NCBI RefSeq assembly: GCF_004803475.1
Contig: NZ_SRKY01000002.1
Coordinates: 372,001-436,000, forward strand
Direction: 5' to 3'
DNA length: 64,000 nucleotides
DNA from: Aliishimia ponticola
Lineage (GTDB): Bacteria; Pseudomonadota; Alphaproteobacteria; Rhodobacterales; Rhodobacteraceae
This document shows, piece by piece, positions 47,156 through 55,740 of the stretch. Made by a program: the position numbers and the translations under genes. Below the pieces are notes generated by a model that worked only from the letters and a program-made list of their open reading frames with translations, was not told the origin of the DNA and ran no database searches. Numbering within the stretch: the stretch's first letter is position 1; the number at the start of each line of letters is the position of its first letter.

Positions 47156-48808
47156 ATGGCAGAGATAGAACGCGAAGCGATGGAATATGATGTCGTGATC
47201 GTTGGCGCCGGGCCTGCGGGGTTGTCCGCGGCTATTCGCCTGAAGCAGTTGGACGCGGATCTGAACGTCGTCGTTCTGGAAAAAGGGTCGGAAGTCGGCG
47301 CGCATATCTTGTCTGGCGCGGTTCTGGACCCGTGCGGGCTGGACGCGCTGATCCCCGATTGGAAGGAAAAGGGCGCGCCGCTGAACGTGCCTGTGCGCGA
47401 GGACAACTTCTACATGCTCGGGGAGGCCGGTCAGATTCGCGTGCCGAATTTCCCGATGCCGCCGCTGATGAACAACCACGGCAACTACATCGTGTCGATG
47501 GGCAATGTCTGCCGCTGGATGGCGGAGCAAGCCGAAGAGCTTGGCGTCGAGGTGTTCCCCGGCATGGCGTGTTCGGAACTGGTTTACGGTGAGAATGGCG
47601 AAGTCAAAGGCGTGGTCGCTGGCGAATTCGGTCTGTCCGAAGACGGCACGCCCGGTCCCGGCTACGAGCCGGGCATGGAGCTGCACGGTAAATACGTGTT
47701 CCTGTCTGAAGGGGTGCGCGGATCGCTCGCCAAGGAAGTGATCGCGAAATACGATCTGTCCGCCGGGAAAGAGCCGCAGAAATTCGGCATCGGCATGAAG
47801 GAAATCTGGGAAATCGACCCGGCCAAGCACCGCGAAGGTACTGTGACCCATACGATGGGCTGGCCTTTGGGTAGCAATGCGGGCGGTGGCTCCTTCATCT
47901 ATCACCTTGAGAACAATCAGGTTTACGTCGGATTTGTTGTCCACCTGAATTACAAGAACCCCCATCTTTTCCCCTATATGGAATTCCAGCGGTTCAAGCA
48001 TCACCCGATGGTCGAGGAGCTGCTCGAAGGGGGCAAGCGCGTGGCATATGGCGCGCGTGCGATTTCTGAGGGGGGGTATCAGTCGATGCCCAAGATGGTT
48101 GCGCCGGGTGTGGCGCTGCTGGGCTGCTCGGTCGGGATGGTCAACGTGCCGCGGATCAAGGGCAACCACAACGCCATGCTGTCCGGCAAAGCGGCGGCAG
48201 AAGCGGCGTTCGAGGCAATCAAAGCAGAGCGCGCGGGCGACGAGTTGACCGCCTACGAGGCCGAGGTGCGCGAAGGTGCGATCGGTCAGGACCTCAAGAA
48301 AGTGCGCAATGTCAAACCGCTGTGGTCGAAATACGGCCTTGTCGCCTCACTCGTCGGCGGCGGGTTCGACATGTGGACCAACAGCCTGTTCGGACTGTCT
48401 TTGATGGGCACGCTGGGGCATGGCAAGTCCGATGCGGATGCGACGGAGAAAGTGGACAAGCACAAGCCGATCGACTACCCCAAGCCCGACGGCAAGATCA
48501 GCTTCGACCGGCTGACCAATGTCAGCTTCTCGATGACCAATCACGAGGAAAGCCAGCCCGCGCATTTGCGGTTGCAAGATCCGACGATCCCGACCCGCGT
48601 CAACCTGCCCGAATATGATGAACCGGCGCAGCGCTATTGCCCGGCCGGGGTGTACGAAATCGTGCGCGAAGAAGGCAGCGATCCGCGCTTCGTCATCAAC
48701 TTCCAGAACTGTGTGCATTGCAAAACCTGCGACATCAAAGACCCAAGCAAGAACATCACTTGGGTCACGCCGCAGGGCGGGGATGGGCCGAACTACCCCA
48801 ATATGTAA
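47156..48808 (+). CDS. Electron-transfer flavoprotein:ubiquinone oxidoreductase
   Basis: The 550-aa membrane-associated enzyme passes electrons from ETF to the quinone pool in fatty-acid and amino-acid oxidation. It has the FAD motif VVIVGAGPAGLSAAIRLK, EKGSEVGAHILSGAV, and a C-terminal [4Fe-4S] domain with CPAGVYEI and NFQNCVHCKTCDIKDPSKNI. Length matches the family. It is a single-gene unit. A GGGAG ribosome-binding site precedes the ATG. Confidence 0.95.
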   Translation: MAEIEREAMEYDVVIVGAGPAGLSAAIRLKQLDADLNVVVLEKGSEVGAHILSGAVLDPCGLDALIPDWKEKGAPLNVPVREDNFYMLGEAGQIRVPNFPMPPLMNNHGNYIVSMGNVCRWMAEQAEELGVEVFPGMACSELVYGENGEVKGVVAGEFGLSEDGTPGPGYEPGMELHGKYVFLSEGVRGSLAKEVIAKYDLSAGKEPQKFGIGMKEIWEIDPAKHREGTVTHTMGWPLGSNAGGGSFIYHLENNQVYVGFVVHLNYKNPHLFPYMEFQRFKHHPMVEELLEGGKRVAYGARAISEGGYQSMPKMVAPGVALLGCSVGMVNVPRIKGNHNAMLSGKAAAEAAFEAIKAERAGDELTAYEAEVREGAIGQDLKKVRNVKPLWSKYGLVASLVGGGFDMWTNSLFGLSLMGTLGHGKSDADATEKVDKHKPIDYPKPDGKISFDRLTNVSFSMTNHEESQPAHLRLQDPTIPTRVNLPEYDEPAQRYCPAGVYEIVREEGSDPRFVINFQNCVHCKTCDIKDPSKNITWVTPQGGDGPNYPNM

Positions 48809-48834
48809 ATTCAGGCGGGATTGGCCGGTATATT

Positions 48835-49161
48835 CTATCGGCCAATCCGCATCAGCAGCCGATCGAGCTGCGCGTTGAAACCGGCCTTGCGGGAGAGGGG
48901 GATGTCGAACGCCCCGCCCAAACTGGTGTCATCGGTCCAGCGGACACGAAAGGGCAGCCGCGCAAATCCCGGCACTTCAAGAAATATCGGGCCATCCAGG
49001 GCCAAATTGGCGGACCCAACCTTCAGCACAACCGCAGCGCCATCGCGCGACACGTTCTTGAGCACGACGGGGATCTGTTTGCCGCGGTGATGCAACACGG
49101 CGGAATTGTTCGCCGCCTTGCGCGTCTGTGCACGTTGATGTGTGGCTGTGTGCCGTGACAT
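48835..49161 (-). CDS. PilZ-domain protein
   Basis: The 108-aa protein has a short basic start followed by a PilZ-like barrel. A D/N-x-S-x-x-G motif appears in KNVSRDGAAVVL, with upstream arginines in RAQTRKAANN, which are the cyclic-di-GMP-binding elements. No other domain is attached. It could be a c-di-GMP receptor; the arginine spacing is not canonical, so binding is not assured. Confidence 0.75.
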   Translation of the reverse strand: MSRHTATHQRAQTRKAANNSAVLHHRGKQIPVVLKNVSRDGAAVVLKVGSANLALDGPIFLEVPGFARLPFRVRWTDDTSLGGAFDIPLSRKAGFNAQLDRLLMRIGR

Positions 49162-49355
49162 TCCGGTTTCCGCATTTCCGCATCTTTGCGCGGTTCAATC
49201 ATAGGCACCAAGATTTAAGGCGGGTTTAACGCGCATAGTGTCGCGGCGCTGCCCGGATTTGGGCGGCTGCTCGCGCAGATGTCACAGCCTTTTCGTTGCG
49301 CGCGGGTTTGAACCTGTTAGGCTTATCAACCGAAGCAGACAAAAAGAGGCAGGTA

Positions 49356-51068
49356 ATGCTGAAGTTGATGCGAACTGCGCTGACCGCCGTGGCCCTTATC
49401 GGACCTGCGAGTGGGGCACTCTCGAACAGCCTTTCAGGAGCGTATCTCGCCGCGCGTATCGCCGACCGAGAGCATGATTACGCGGCCGCAGCACGCTATT
49501 ACACCCGCGCTTTGGTGATGCAGCGTGGCAATCCCGAATTGCAGGAAGCGTTGACATTGGCCCAGTTGCTGCGCGGGAATTTCGACGACGCGCTGCCGAT
49601 TGCCCGCGCGATGGACAAGGCTGGCGTGCGCAGCCAAGTGGCGCAGATGATGCTGGCGACCGACCTTGCGCGCAGCGGCGATTTCGAGGCTTTGATCGAA
49701 CGCAGCAAGGGCGAAGAGCGTGGCATTGGCCCGCTTGTGGATGGTCTGGTGCGCGCTTGGGCACAGCTTGGTGCGGGGCGCGCTGAAGACGCTTTCGCCA
49801 CGTTCGACGAACTCTCTGAACAACAGGGGCTGAAGGGGTTTGCGCTGTATCACAAGGCTTTGGCGCTGGCCCAGACGGGTGATTTCGCCGGGGCAGAGGC
49901 GATCTTTTCGGAAGATGAACAAGGGTTGGTACAGCTGACCCGGCGCGGGGCAATGGCGCGCGCGGAAATCCTGTCGAATCTTGATCGCAATCAGGACGCT
50001 TTGGACCGTCTCGACGATGCTTTCGGGCCAGCTTCCGATCCGGGTATCGCGGCGCTGCGGGAGCGGTTGGAAAAGGGCGAGCTTGTCGCGTTCTCCCATG
50101 TGAACACCGCGCAGGATGGTCTGGCAGAGGTCTATTACTCCATCGCCGCGGCGCTGATTAACGAAGCGCAGGCGGATTACACCTTGCTTTATGCGCGTAT
50201 GGCGCAGGCTTTGCGCCCCGATCACAGCGATGCGCTGCTTCTTGTCGCGGATTTGCTGGAGGATCTGGGCCAGTATGAGTTGGCGATTGATGCTTTCGCG
50301 CAGATGCCGCGCGATCATGTGGATTACCACGCGGCAGAGCTTGGCCGGATCAGCGCATTGCGCAAGCTGTCCAAGGATGACGCCGCGATCGAGGCGCTCA
50401 ACAACCTTGCGAAAACCCATGGTGATCTGGCTGTCGTGTATTCGACGCTGGGCGATGTTTATCGCGGGCAGGATGAATTCGCGCTTGCCACGGATGCCTA
50501 TGACAAGGCCTTGGCCCGCACGGATGAGGCGGCGCGCAACCGTTGGTTCCTGCTGTATGCGCGGGCCATCAGCCTTGAGCGTCAAGACATGTGGGACAAG
50601 GCCGAAACCGATTTCCGCGCGGCGCTGGAACTGGAGCCTGACCAGCCGCAGGTGTTGAATTACCTTGGCTATTCGATGGTGGAAAAGCAGATCAAGCTGG
50701 ACGAAGCGTTGGAGATGATCGAACGTGCCGTCGCGGCCCGCCCGGATAGCGGTTACATCGTGGACAGCCTGGGCTGGGTGCTTTACCGGCTGGGCCGCTA
50801 TGATGAGGCGGTTGGCCACATGGAGCTTGCGGTGGAATTGATGCCGGTCGATCCGGTGGTGAACGATCACCTTGGCGATGTGTACTGGGCCGTTGGGCGT
50901 TACCGCGAGGCGGAATTCCAGTGGTCGCGGGCGCTATCCTTCATCGACGGTGATAACGTCGATACCGAGGCCGACCCGGACCGCATCCGCAAGAAGCTGG
51001 AAATCGGTCTGGACGATCTGCTGGCCGAAGAAGGCAAGCCACCATTGAAGGTCGCGGGCGATAACTGA
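49356..51068 (+). CDS. Secreted/periplasmic TPR-repeat protein
   Basis: The 570-aa protein starts at the ATG at 49356 (GAGGCAGG upstream). The signal-like N-terminus is MRTALTAVALIGPASGALS. TPR-like repeats fill most of the remainder, including DREHDYAAAARYYTRALVMQRGNPE, DLAVVYSTLGDVYRGQDEFALATDAYDKAL and YIVDSLGWVLYRLGRYDEAVGHMELAVELMPVDPVVNDHLGDVYWAVGRYREAEFQW. It precedes ispE by 25 bp. The partner protein is unknown. Confidence 0.88.
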   Translation: MLKLMRTALTAVALIGPASGALSNSLSGAYLAARIADREHDYAAAARYYTRALVMQRGNPELQEALTLAQLLRGNFDDALPIARAMDKAGVRSQVAQMMLATDLARSGDFEALIERSKGEERGIGPLVDGLVRAWAQLGAGRAEDAFATFDELSEQQGLKGFALYHKALALAQTGDFAGAEAIFSEDEQGLVQLTRRGAMARAEILSNLDRNQDALDRLDDAFGPASDPGIAALRERLEKGELVAFSHVNTAQDGLAEVYYSIAAALINEAQADYTLLYARMAQALRPDHSDALLLVADLLEDLGQYELAIDAFAQMPRDHVDYHAAELGRISALRKLSKDDAAIEALNNLAKTHGDLAVVYSTLGDVYRGQDEFALATDAYDKALARTDEAARNRWFLLYARAISLERQDMWDKAETDFRAALELEPDQPQVLNYLGYSMVEKQIKLDEALEMIERAVAARPDSGYIVDSLGWVLYRLGRYDEAVGHMELAVELMPVDPVVNDHLGDVYWAVGRYREAEFQWSRALSFIDGDNVDTEADPDRIRKKLEIGLDDLLAEEGKPPLKVAGDN

Positions 51069-51093
51069 CGCGGGCACAGCAACAGCATCGGCC

Positions 51094-51912
51094 GTGCAGA
51101 TCACGGCACCGGCCAAGATCAACCTGACGCTGCATGTGACGGGCCAGCGGGCAGATGGGTATCATCTGCTCGACAGTCTCGTCGTGTTTGCCGATATCGG
51201 CGACCGGTTGGAAATCACGCCGGGACCGGAGCTTTCGCTGACCGTGCAGGGGCCTTTTGCGGACGGCGTTCCGACAGATGCGCGCAACCTTGTGTGGCGC
51301 GCGGCGGAACTGGCGCATTGGCGCGGGCATATCCGATTGTTCAAAAGCTTGCCGCATGGGGCCGGGATCGGTGGCGGGTCTTCCGACGCAGCGGCGTTGC
51401 TGTGGGCATCGGGCGCGGGGCTGGATCCGGACGCGGTGCTTGCGCTTGGGGCGGATGTGCCGGTGTGTTACGCCGCCCAGCCGATGCGGATGCGCGGCAT
51501 TGGTGAAAGGCTGGACCCGGTGCAAGTGCCGCCACTGCCTGCTGTGCTGGTCAATCCGGGGGGGGTGGTGCCGACGGGGCAGGTCTTTTCCTCAATGGCC
51601 AGCCGCGACAATGCGCCGATGCCGGATGTGATCCCGGACTTTGCCGATGCGGATGCGTGCTGTGCGTGGCTCGCCGGGCAGCGCAACGATCTGGAGGTGC
51701 CCGCAGCGGCGCTGCTGCGCGACATCGACACCGCGCTCAGCGAATTGCGCTCAACCGGGAATGTGCGTCTAGTGCGAATGTCCGGCTCCGGCGCGACCTG
51801 TTTCGCGATCTATCCCACGCTCAAAGCCGCCAAATTCGCTGCCTATGAGATCGAAGCGGCACATCCCGATTGGTGGATCGTCGCGACCACGCTTGGCGGC
51901 GGTGTCAGCTGA
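51094..51912 (+). CDS. ispE: 4-(Cytidine 5'-diphospho)-2-C-methyl-D-erythritol kinase
   Basis: The 272-aa GHMP kinase acts in the non-mevalonate isoprenoid pathway. It begins at GTG with ITAPAKINLTLHVTGQRADGYH, and the ATP-binding motif is LPHGAGIGGGSSDAAALLW. The C-terminal MSGSGATCF glycine-rich loop is present. It overlaps the convergent polyprenyl synthase gene by 8 bp, a pathway pairing since both enzymes act in isoprenoid synthesis. Confidence 0.95.
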   Translation: MQITAPAKINLTLHVTGQRADGYHLLDSLVVFADIGDRLEITPGPELSLTVQGPFADGVPTDARNLVWRAAELAHWRGHIRLFKSLPHGAGIGGGSSDAAALLWASGAGLDPDAVLALGADVPVCYAAQPMRMRGIGERLDPVQVPPLPAVLVNPGGVVPTGQVFSSMASRDNAPMPDVIPDFADADACCAWLAGQRNDLEVPAAALLRDIDTALSELRSTGNVRLVRMSGSGATCFAIYPTLKAAKFAAYEIEAAHPDWWIVATTLGGGVS

Positions 51913-52897
51913 TCCGTTCGACCACGTAATCGGCCAGATCACGCAGCATCGTGCGCACTTCATGGTCGGGGAGCTGTTCCAGCGCGGCCTTGGCGCGGTC
52001 CGCCCAGCTCAGTGCGTCTTGCTTGGTCGCCTCAAGCGTTCCGTGCGCGTTCAGCAGGGTCAGGGCCGTTTCCAGATCGCCATCGTTCTGGATGCCCTTT
52101 TCGATCGTGCGTTCCCAGAACCCGCGCTCTTCCGTATTCGCAAGTGCCACGGCCTTGATCACGGGCAGCGTCAGTTTCCGTTCGCGGAAATCATCACCGA
52201 TATTCTTGCCCGTGGCCGCGCTAACGCCCTGATAATCCAAAAGGTCATCGACGATCTGGAAAGCAATCCCCAGCGCGTCGCCATAATCGAACAGCGCTTT
52301 GATCACGTCCTCGGACGCGCCGGCGATAACGCCGCCAACCTCTGTCGCGGCAGAGAACAGTGCCGCTGTCTTGCCGCGCACGACCTTGAGGTAAATCCCC
52401 TCATCCGTCGCCAGATCCTGAGCGGCGGTCAGTTGCAGCACTTCGCCTTCCGCGATCGTCGCGGCAGCGTTCGACAGGATACGCAGCACGCGGATATTGT
52501 CGGTTTCGGTCATCAACTGGAAGCTGCGGGCAAAGAGATAATCGCCAACCAGCACGGAAGATTTGTTGTCCCATAGCAGGTTCGCCGTTGGCCGCCCACG
52601 CCGCTGCTTGCTTTCATCGACGACATCGTCATGCAGCAGCGTCGCCGTGTGGATGAATTCGACCGTGGCCGCCAGATGCACGTGATAGGGGCCGTCATAG
52701 CCACATAGGCGCGCGGCGGCGAGGGTCAGCATGGGGCGTAGACGCTTGCCGCCCGCGCCGACAAGATGCGCGGTCACTTCGGGAATGCGCGGCGCATGTT
52801 CGGACGCCATGCGATCCCGGATCAGGTCATTCACCTGCGCAAGCTCATCTGCCAGCAGCTCGGCCATTCGATCATGCGGTTTGTAGCTGGCGTCCAT
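51905..52897 (-). CDS. Polyprenyl diphosphate synthase (all-trans, quinone side-chain type)
   Basis: The 330-aa protein has the first aspartate-rich motif LLHDDVVDES and the second, FQIVDDLLDYQG, with GGKRLRPML before the first. It makes the long polyprenyl tail of ubiquinone (probably decaprenyl in this group); chain length depends on residues before the first motif and was not deduced. It is divergent from the DUF2007 gene by 55 bp. Confidence 0.92.
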   Translation of the reverse strand: MDASYKPHDRMAELLADELAQVNDLIRDRMASEHAPRIPEVTAHLVGAGGKRLRPMLTLAAARLCGYDGPYHVHLAATVEFIHTATLLHDDVVDESKQRRGRPTANLLWDNKSSVLVGDYLFARSFQLMTETDNIRVLRILSNAAATIAEGEVLQLTAAQDLATDEGIYLKVVRGKTAALFSAATEVGGVIAGASEDVIKALFDYGDALGIAFQIVDDLLDYQGVSAATGKNIGDDFRERKLTLPVIKAVALANTEERGFWERTIEKGIQNDGDLETALTLLNAHGTLEATKQDALSWADRAKAALEQLPDHEVRTMLRDLADYVVERIS

Positions 52898-52952
52898 TCC
52901 GTTTCCTGTTCGGCTCTCGACTTCTGTGGTTCAGCCCCGTTACATCAGGCGT

Positions 52953-53168
52953 ATGAAAGAGCTTTTGCGCACCTCCGACCCGACTGTCGCCGCTTTTGCC
53001 AAAGCGCTTCTGGCTGGTGAGGATATAATGTGCTTTGAACTGGACGTAAATATAAGCAACCTCTACGGCGGATTGGATGTTTTTCCTATCCGTATGATGG
53101 TGCGCGAAGATGATTACGCCCGCGCCAGCATCGCAATGCGCGACAATGGTATCGAAGTCAGCCCGTGA
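52953..53168 (+). CDS. DUF2007 protein
   Basis: The 71-aa protein starts at the ATG at 52953. It has the DUF2007 pattern KELLRTSDPTVAAFAKALLAGEDIMCFELDVNISNLYGG. The function is unknown; such proteins often sit in front of the same methyltransferase gene, as here (4-nt overlap). No signal peptide or membrane helix. Confidence 0.85.
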   Translation: MKELLRTSDPTVAAFAKALLAGEDIMCFELDVNISNLYGGLDVFPIRMMVREDDYARASIAMRDNGIEVSP

Positions 53169-53926
53169 CCGAATTTTCGGCTGAAAACCTGCAAAAAGAT
53201 GCGTTTTTGGGTGGAAAACTTCACCTTTGGCAGCCGGTCAAGGGGTATCGGGCCGGTGTGGACCCTGTGCTGCTGGCCGCGTCGGTGCCTGCGAAACCGG
53301 GTCAGACGGTGCTTGATCTGGGATGTGGGGCCGGTGCTGCGGCGCTGTGTCTCGGGGTGCGGGTCGCGCAATTGCAACTTTACGGGGTGGAGCGTGAGCC
53401 CGCCTATGCCGCATTGGCCCGTCGCAACGGGCTTGAGGCCGCGCAAGACTTCACCGTGACGCAAGCGGATTTGGCGCAGATGCCAGCGCCGCTGCGGGCG
53501 ATGTCCTTCGATCATGTCATCTCCAACCCGCCATATTATGATCGTGCCCATGGCACCGCCGCGCCCGACCGTGTGCGCGAAGCCGCCTTGGGCGAAGACC
53601 TGCCGCTGGCGGAGTGGATCGGGATCGGCGCGCGCCGGGTGAAACCACGCGGTTATCTGCATCTGATCCTCAAGGCGGACCGGCTGGCCGACGCGTTGAG
53701 CGCGATGAATTCCTGCCTTGGCAGCCTTGAGGTGCTGCCACTTGCGCCGCGCGTTGACCGGGCGGCGGAGCTTGTCTTGATGCGGGGGCGCAAGGAAGGG
53801 CGCGCGCCTTTGAAATTGCATGCGCCGTTGATCCTGCACCGCGGGGCGGATCATCCGGGTGACAAGGATCACTATACAAAGGTGGTCTCAGACGTGCTGC
53901 GCTGCGGCGCGCCGATCACTTATTGA
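53165..53926 (+). CDS. tRNA1(Val) adenine-N6-methyltransferase-like protein (TrmN6 family)
   Basis: The 253-aa protein has the SAM-binding motif LDLGCGAGAAALCLG and the catalytic NPPYY motif (DHVISNPPYYDRAHGT), the signature of N6-adenine methyltransferases including TrmN6. The C-terminus has the family motif LHAPLILHRG. The substrate is inferred from family. The start overlaps the DUF2007 stop. Confidence 0.88.
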   Translation: MTEFSAENLQKDAFLGGKLHLWQPVKGYRAGVDPVLLAASVPAKPGQTVLDLGCGAGAAALCLGVRVAQLQLYGVEREPAYAALARRNGLEAAQDFTVTQADLAQMPAPLRAMSFDHVISNPPYYDRAHGTAAPDRVREAALGEDLPLAEWIGIGARRVKPRGYLHLILKADRLADALSAMNSCLGSLEVLPLAPRVDRAAELVLMRGRKEGRAPLKLHAPLILHRGADHPGDKDHYTKVVSDVLRCGAPITY

Positions 53927-54036
53927 GCAATTTGTCGAACAAAATCCGCGTTTGGCATGGCTTCGCGACTGCGGCGTGACGCGACTCGGAATTTGTGGTT
54001 CACTCGGCTTATTCAACACGAATGAGGAGAACGCCC

Positions 54037-54201
54037 ATGACCCTTAGCTCGCATCTGCAGGAGCTGAAGAGAAAGCATCGAGTCCTTAGTGACGCTGTTG
54101 AGGAAGCGCAACGTGCGCCCAGTACGAGCGACGTTGAGATTGCGGATCTCAAGAAGCAGAAATTGCGACTGAAGGAAGAGATTGAACGTCTGTCGCACTG
54201 A
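54037..54201 (+). CDS. DUF465 (YdcH-type) small coiled-coil protein
   Basis: The 54-aa protein starts at the ATG at 54037 preceded by GAGGAG. The family pattern is LSSHLQELKRKHRVLSDAVEEAQRAPSTSDVEIADLKKQKLRLKEEIERL, a helical hairpin. The biochemical role is not established. A bidirectional terminator follows. Confidence 0.85.
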   Translation: MTLSSHLQELKRKHRVLSDAVEEAQRAPSTSDVEIADLKKQKLRLKEEIERLSH

Positions 54202-54278
54202 CAGACTGATCGCGTGGGTGGGGTGGCCGTAGGTCGCCTGGGCCGGGTCACACCGGCAGGCAAAATCGGAAGAAGAGT

Positions 54279-54305
54279 GGCCCCGGACTGTGACGGTCCG
54301 GGGCC
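54279..54305. terminator. Bidirectional terminator between the DUF465 and LysR genes
   Basis: A perfect 10-bp stem GGCCCCGGAC / GTCCGGGGCC has a 7-nt loop. It is placed between the convergent DUF465 gene and the LysR gene, whose stop is directly adjacent. T-rich flanks exist on the minus side (ACTCTTCTTCC) and partly on the plus side (TTACGTTTCC). Confidence 0.75.
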
Positions 54306-55250
54306 TTACGTTTCCAAGGGCGGGGGATCGACGATGTGCAGCGCCTCGGTGACATCGCGCGTCTTTTCGATCTCTGCCAGCATCCAGTCGCGGAAGGCCC
54401 GGATATGCGGGCGCTCTTCCGTGCCGGAGCGGCACAGGAAACGAAAGCGCGCATGGGTGTTCAGCGCGATCTTGTAGGGCGCGACAAGCCGGCCCTCGTG
54501 GATGTCCTTGATGACCAGCGCGCGGCGACCCAGCGTGACGCCAACACCGGCCAATGCCGCATCGACCGCGTGGTCCGCTTGGGAAAAGCGCGGTCCATGC
54601 GCAGTAAAAGGCGCCACCCCCGCGGCTGTCAGCCACGTGGTCCAATTCACCGGTGGTTCGAGAAAATCGATGGATTGGTCGATGATCAACACGGCGTCCC
54701 GCAGCGATTGCGCCGTCGGGTAGCGCTTGGCCAGGTCCGGTGTCATCACGGGCGTCACCCATTCTTCGGCGAGGGGCAGAGACCATAGCCCCTGATCTGG
54801 ACCTTGACCGAAGCGGATCGCAACGTCGATCTGGTCGCGGTCGAAATCCATCATACGCAGCGCCGCAGAAAAGCGCAGTTCGATGGCAGGGTGCTTCTGG
54901 GCAAATTCGTACAGGCGCGGGGCCAACCATTTGGCGGTAAAGGCGGGTCCGGCGGTGACGGTCAGCGTCGCACTATCCAGCAGGCGCCGCGTTGTCGTCC
55001 AGGCTGCGACCAGCGCGGTGAACCCGTCACGGCAGCCGGGGGCCAGGGTTTCACCGGCTTCCGTCAGGGTCACGGCGCGATTGAGCCTGTGGAACAAGGG
55101 CGCGCCCAAGTGGTCCTCAAGCGATTTGATCTGGAAGGACAGCGCGGCGGGCGTGACATTCAATTCCTCTGCCGCTTTAGCAAAGGACATATGACGCGCT
55201 GCCGCCTCAAAGGCGCGCAAGGCGGTCAAAGGGGGAAGGCGATCTGGCAT
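54306..55250 (-). CDS. LysR-family regulator (GcvA-like)
   Basis: The 314-aa protein starts PDRLPPLTALRAFEAAARHMSFAKAAEELNVTPAALSFQIKSLE, with the GcvA-type LNVTPAAxSxQIKxLE recognition helix. The effector domain follows with YEFAQKHPAIELRFSAALRMMDFDRDQIDVAIRFG. It is divergent from a 38-aa gene. The regulon is unknown. Confidence 0.9.
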   Translation of the reverse strand: MPDRLPPLTALRAFEAAARHMSFAKAAEELNVTPAALSFQIKSLEDHLGAPLFHRLNRAVTLTEAGETLAPGCRDGFTALVAAWTTTRRLLDSATLTVTAGPAFTAKWLAPRLYEFAQKHPAIELRFSAALRMMDFDRDQIDVAIRFGQGPDQGLWSLPLAEEWVTPVMTPDLAKRYPTAQSLRDAVLIIDQSIDFLEPPVNWTTWLTAAGVAPFTAHGPRFSQADHAVDAALAGVGVTLGRRALVIKDIHEGRLVAPYKIALNTHARFRFLCRSGTEERPHIRAFRDWMLAEIEKTRDVTEALHIVDPPPLET

Positions 55251-55358
55251 TTTACATAAGTAAAACTAAACTGAGGCCGTGAAAAGTCTCATTTGTCAGC
55301 TTAATCACAAGCATCATACTTAGAGCAGATCAAGAAAACCTGTTCCGAGGAGAGACCC

Positions 55359-55475
55359 ATGCTTGAAGCACGCACCAGTCAGATCACCGATGCCGCCATC
55401 CGCCGCGCCCATTTCGAACGCGCGCAAGCGGTGCGAAACGTTTGGGGCTGGATGTTCGGAAAATCGGCGCGGTGA
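55359..55475 (+). CDS. Very small protein gene, 38 aa
   Basis: An ATG with GAGGAGAG eight bases upstream opens a 38-codon frame. The protein starts MLEARTSQITDAAIRRAHFE and ends NVWGWMFGKSAR, with an amphipathic basic helix and a tryptophan-rich tail. It is divergent from the LysR gene by 108 bp. I do not recognise the family. The ribosome-binding site and the lack of an opposing gene make it credible. Confidence 0.6.
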   Translation: MLEARTSQITDAAIRRAHFERAQAVRNVWGWMFGKSAR

Positions 55476-55492
55476 TTCCGCCGAATTTTGAA

Positions 55493-55663
55493 TTAACTGC
55501 CGTGAAGCGGGATGATGCGCCGGTTAATCAAACCGGCGATCTCTGCGCCGATTTCCTGGCGTCGGTCTGCCGAGGCATCGATATATTCGGCAGAGAGTTC
55601 CGCAATCCGGGCGGCGCGCGCATCGCGCACCGGCAGTCGGGGGGTGGCATTTCCGTGCAGCAT
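55493..55663 (-). CDS. Small protein gene, 56 aa, with start region in a hairpin
   Basis: On the minus strand, AGGAGG lies 7 nt before an ATG at 55663. The protein starts MLHGNATPRLPVRDARAARI and ends AGLINRRIIPLHGS; it is hydrophilic, mostly helical, and I do not recognise it. It ends 17 bp before the convergent 38-aa gene. The Shine-Dalgarno and start codon are inside a strong stem-loop. It lies 50 bp beyond the terminator of the peroxidase gene on the same strand. Confidence 0.7.
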   Translation of the reverse strand: MLHGNATPRLPVRDARAARIAELSAEYIDASADRRQEIGAEIAGLINRRIIPLHGS

Positions 55664-55700
55664 ACCGGGGCCTCCTGTTCGGCTGAACCGGCCCCGGTAT
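55662..55700 (-). promoter_or_regulatory. Hairpin that sequesters the ribosome-binding site and start codon of the 56-aa gene
   Basis: ATACCGGGGCC (minus strand, 55700 to 55690) pairs perfectly with GGCCCCGGTAT (55672 to 55662). The loop includes a second small stem, GTTC-AGCC-GAAC, and most of AGGAGG; the closing arm contains the first bases of the ATG. The structure would block ribosome access. It could be a translational switch or thermometer. An intrinsic terminator is unlikely because no T-run follows. Confidence 0.65.
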
Positions 55701-55712
55701 AGGTTTGTGGCG

Positions 55713-55738
55713 TTAAAATCGCGTTATGCACGCGATTT
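55713..55738 (-). terminator. Intrinsic terminator of the haem-peroxidase gene
   Basis: An 8-bp stem AAATCGCG / CGCGATTT with a 7-nt loop is followed on the minus strand by TTAA. It starts 3 bp after the peroxidase stop. Confidence 0.65.
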
Positions 55739-55740
55739 CG

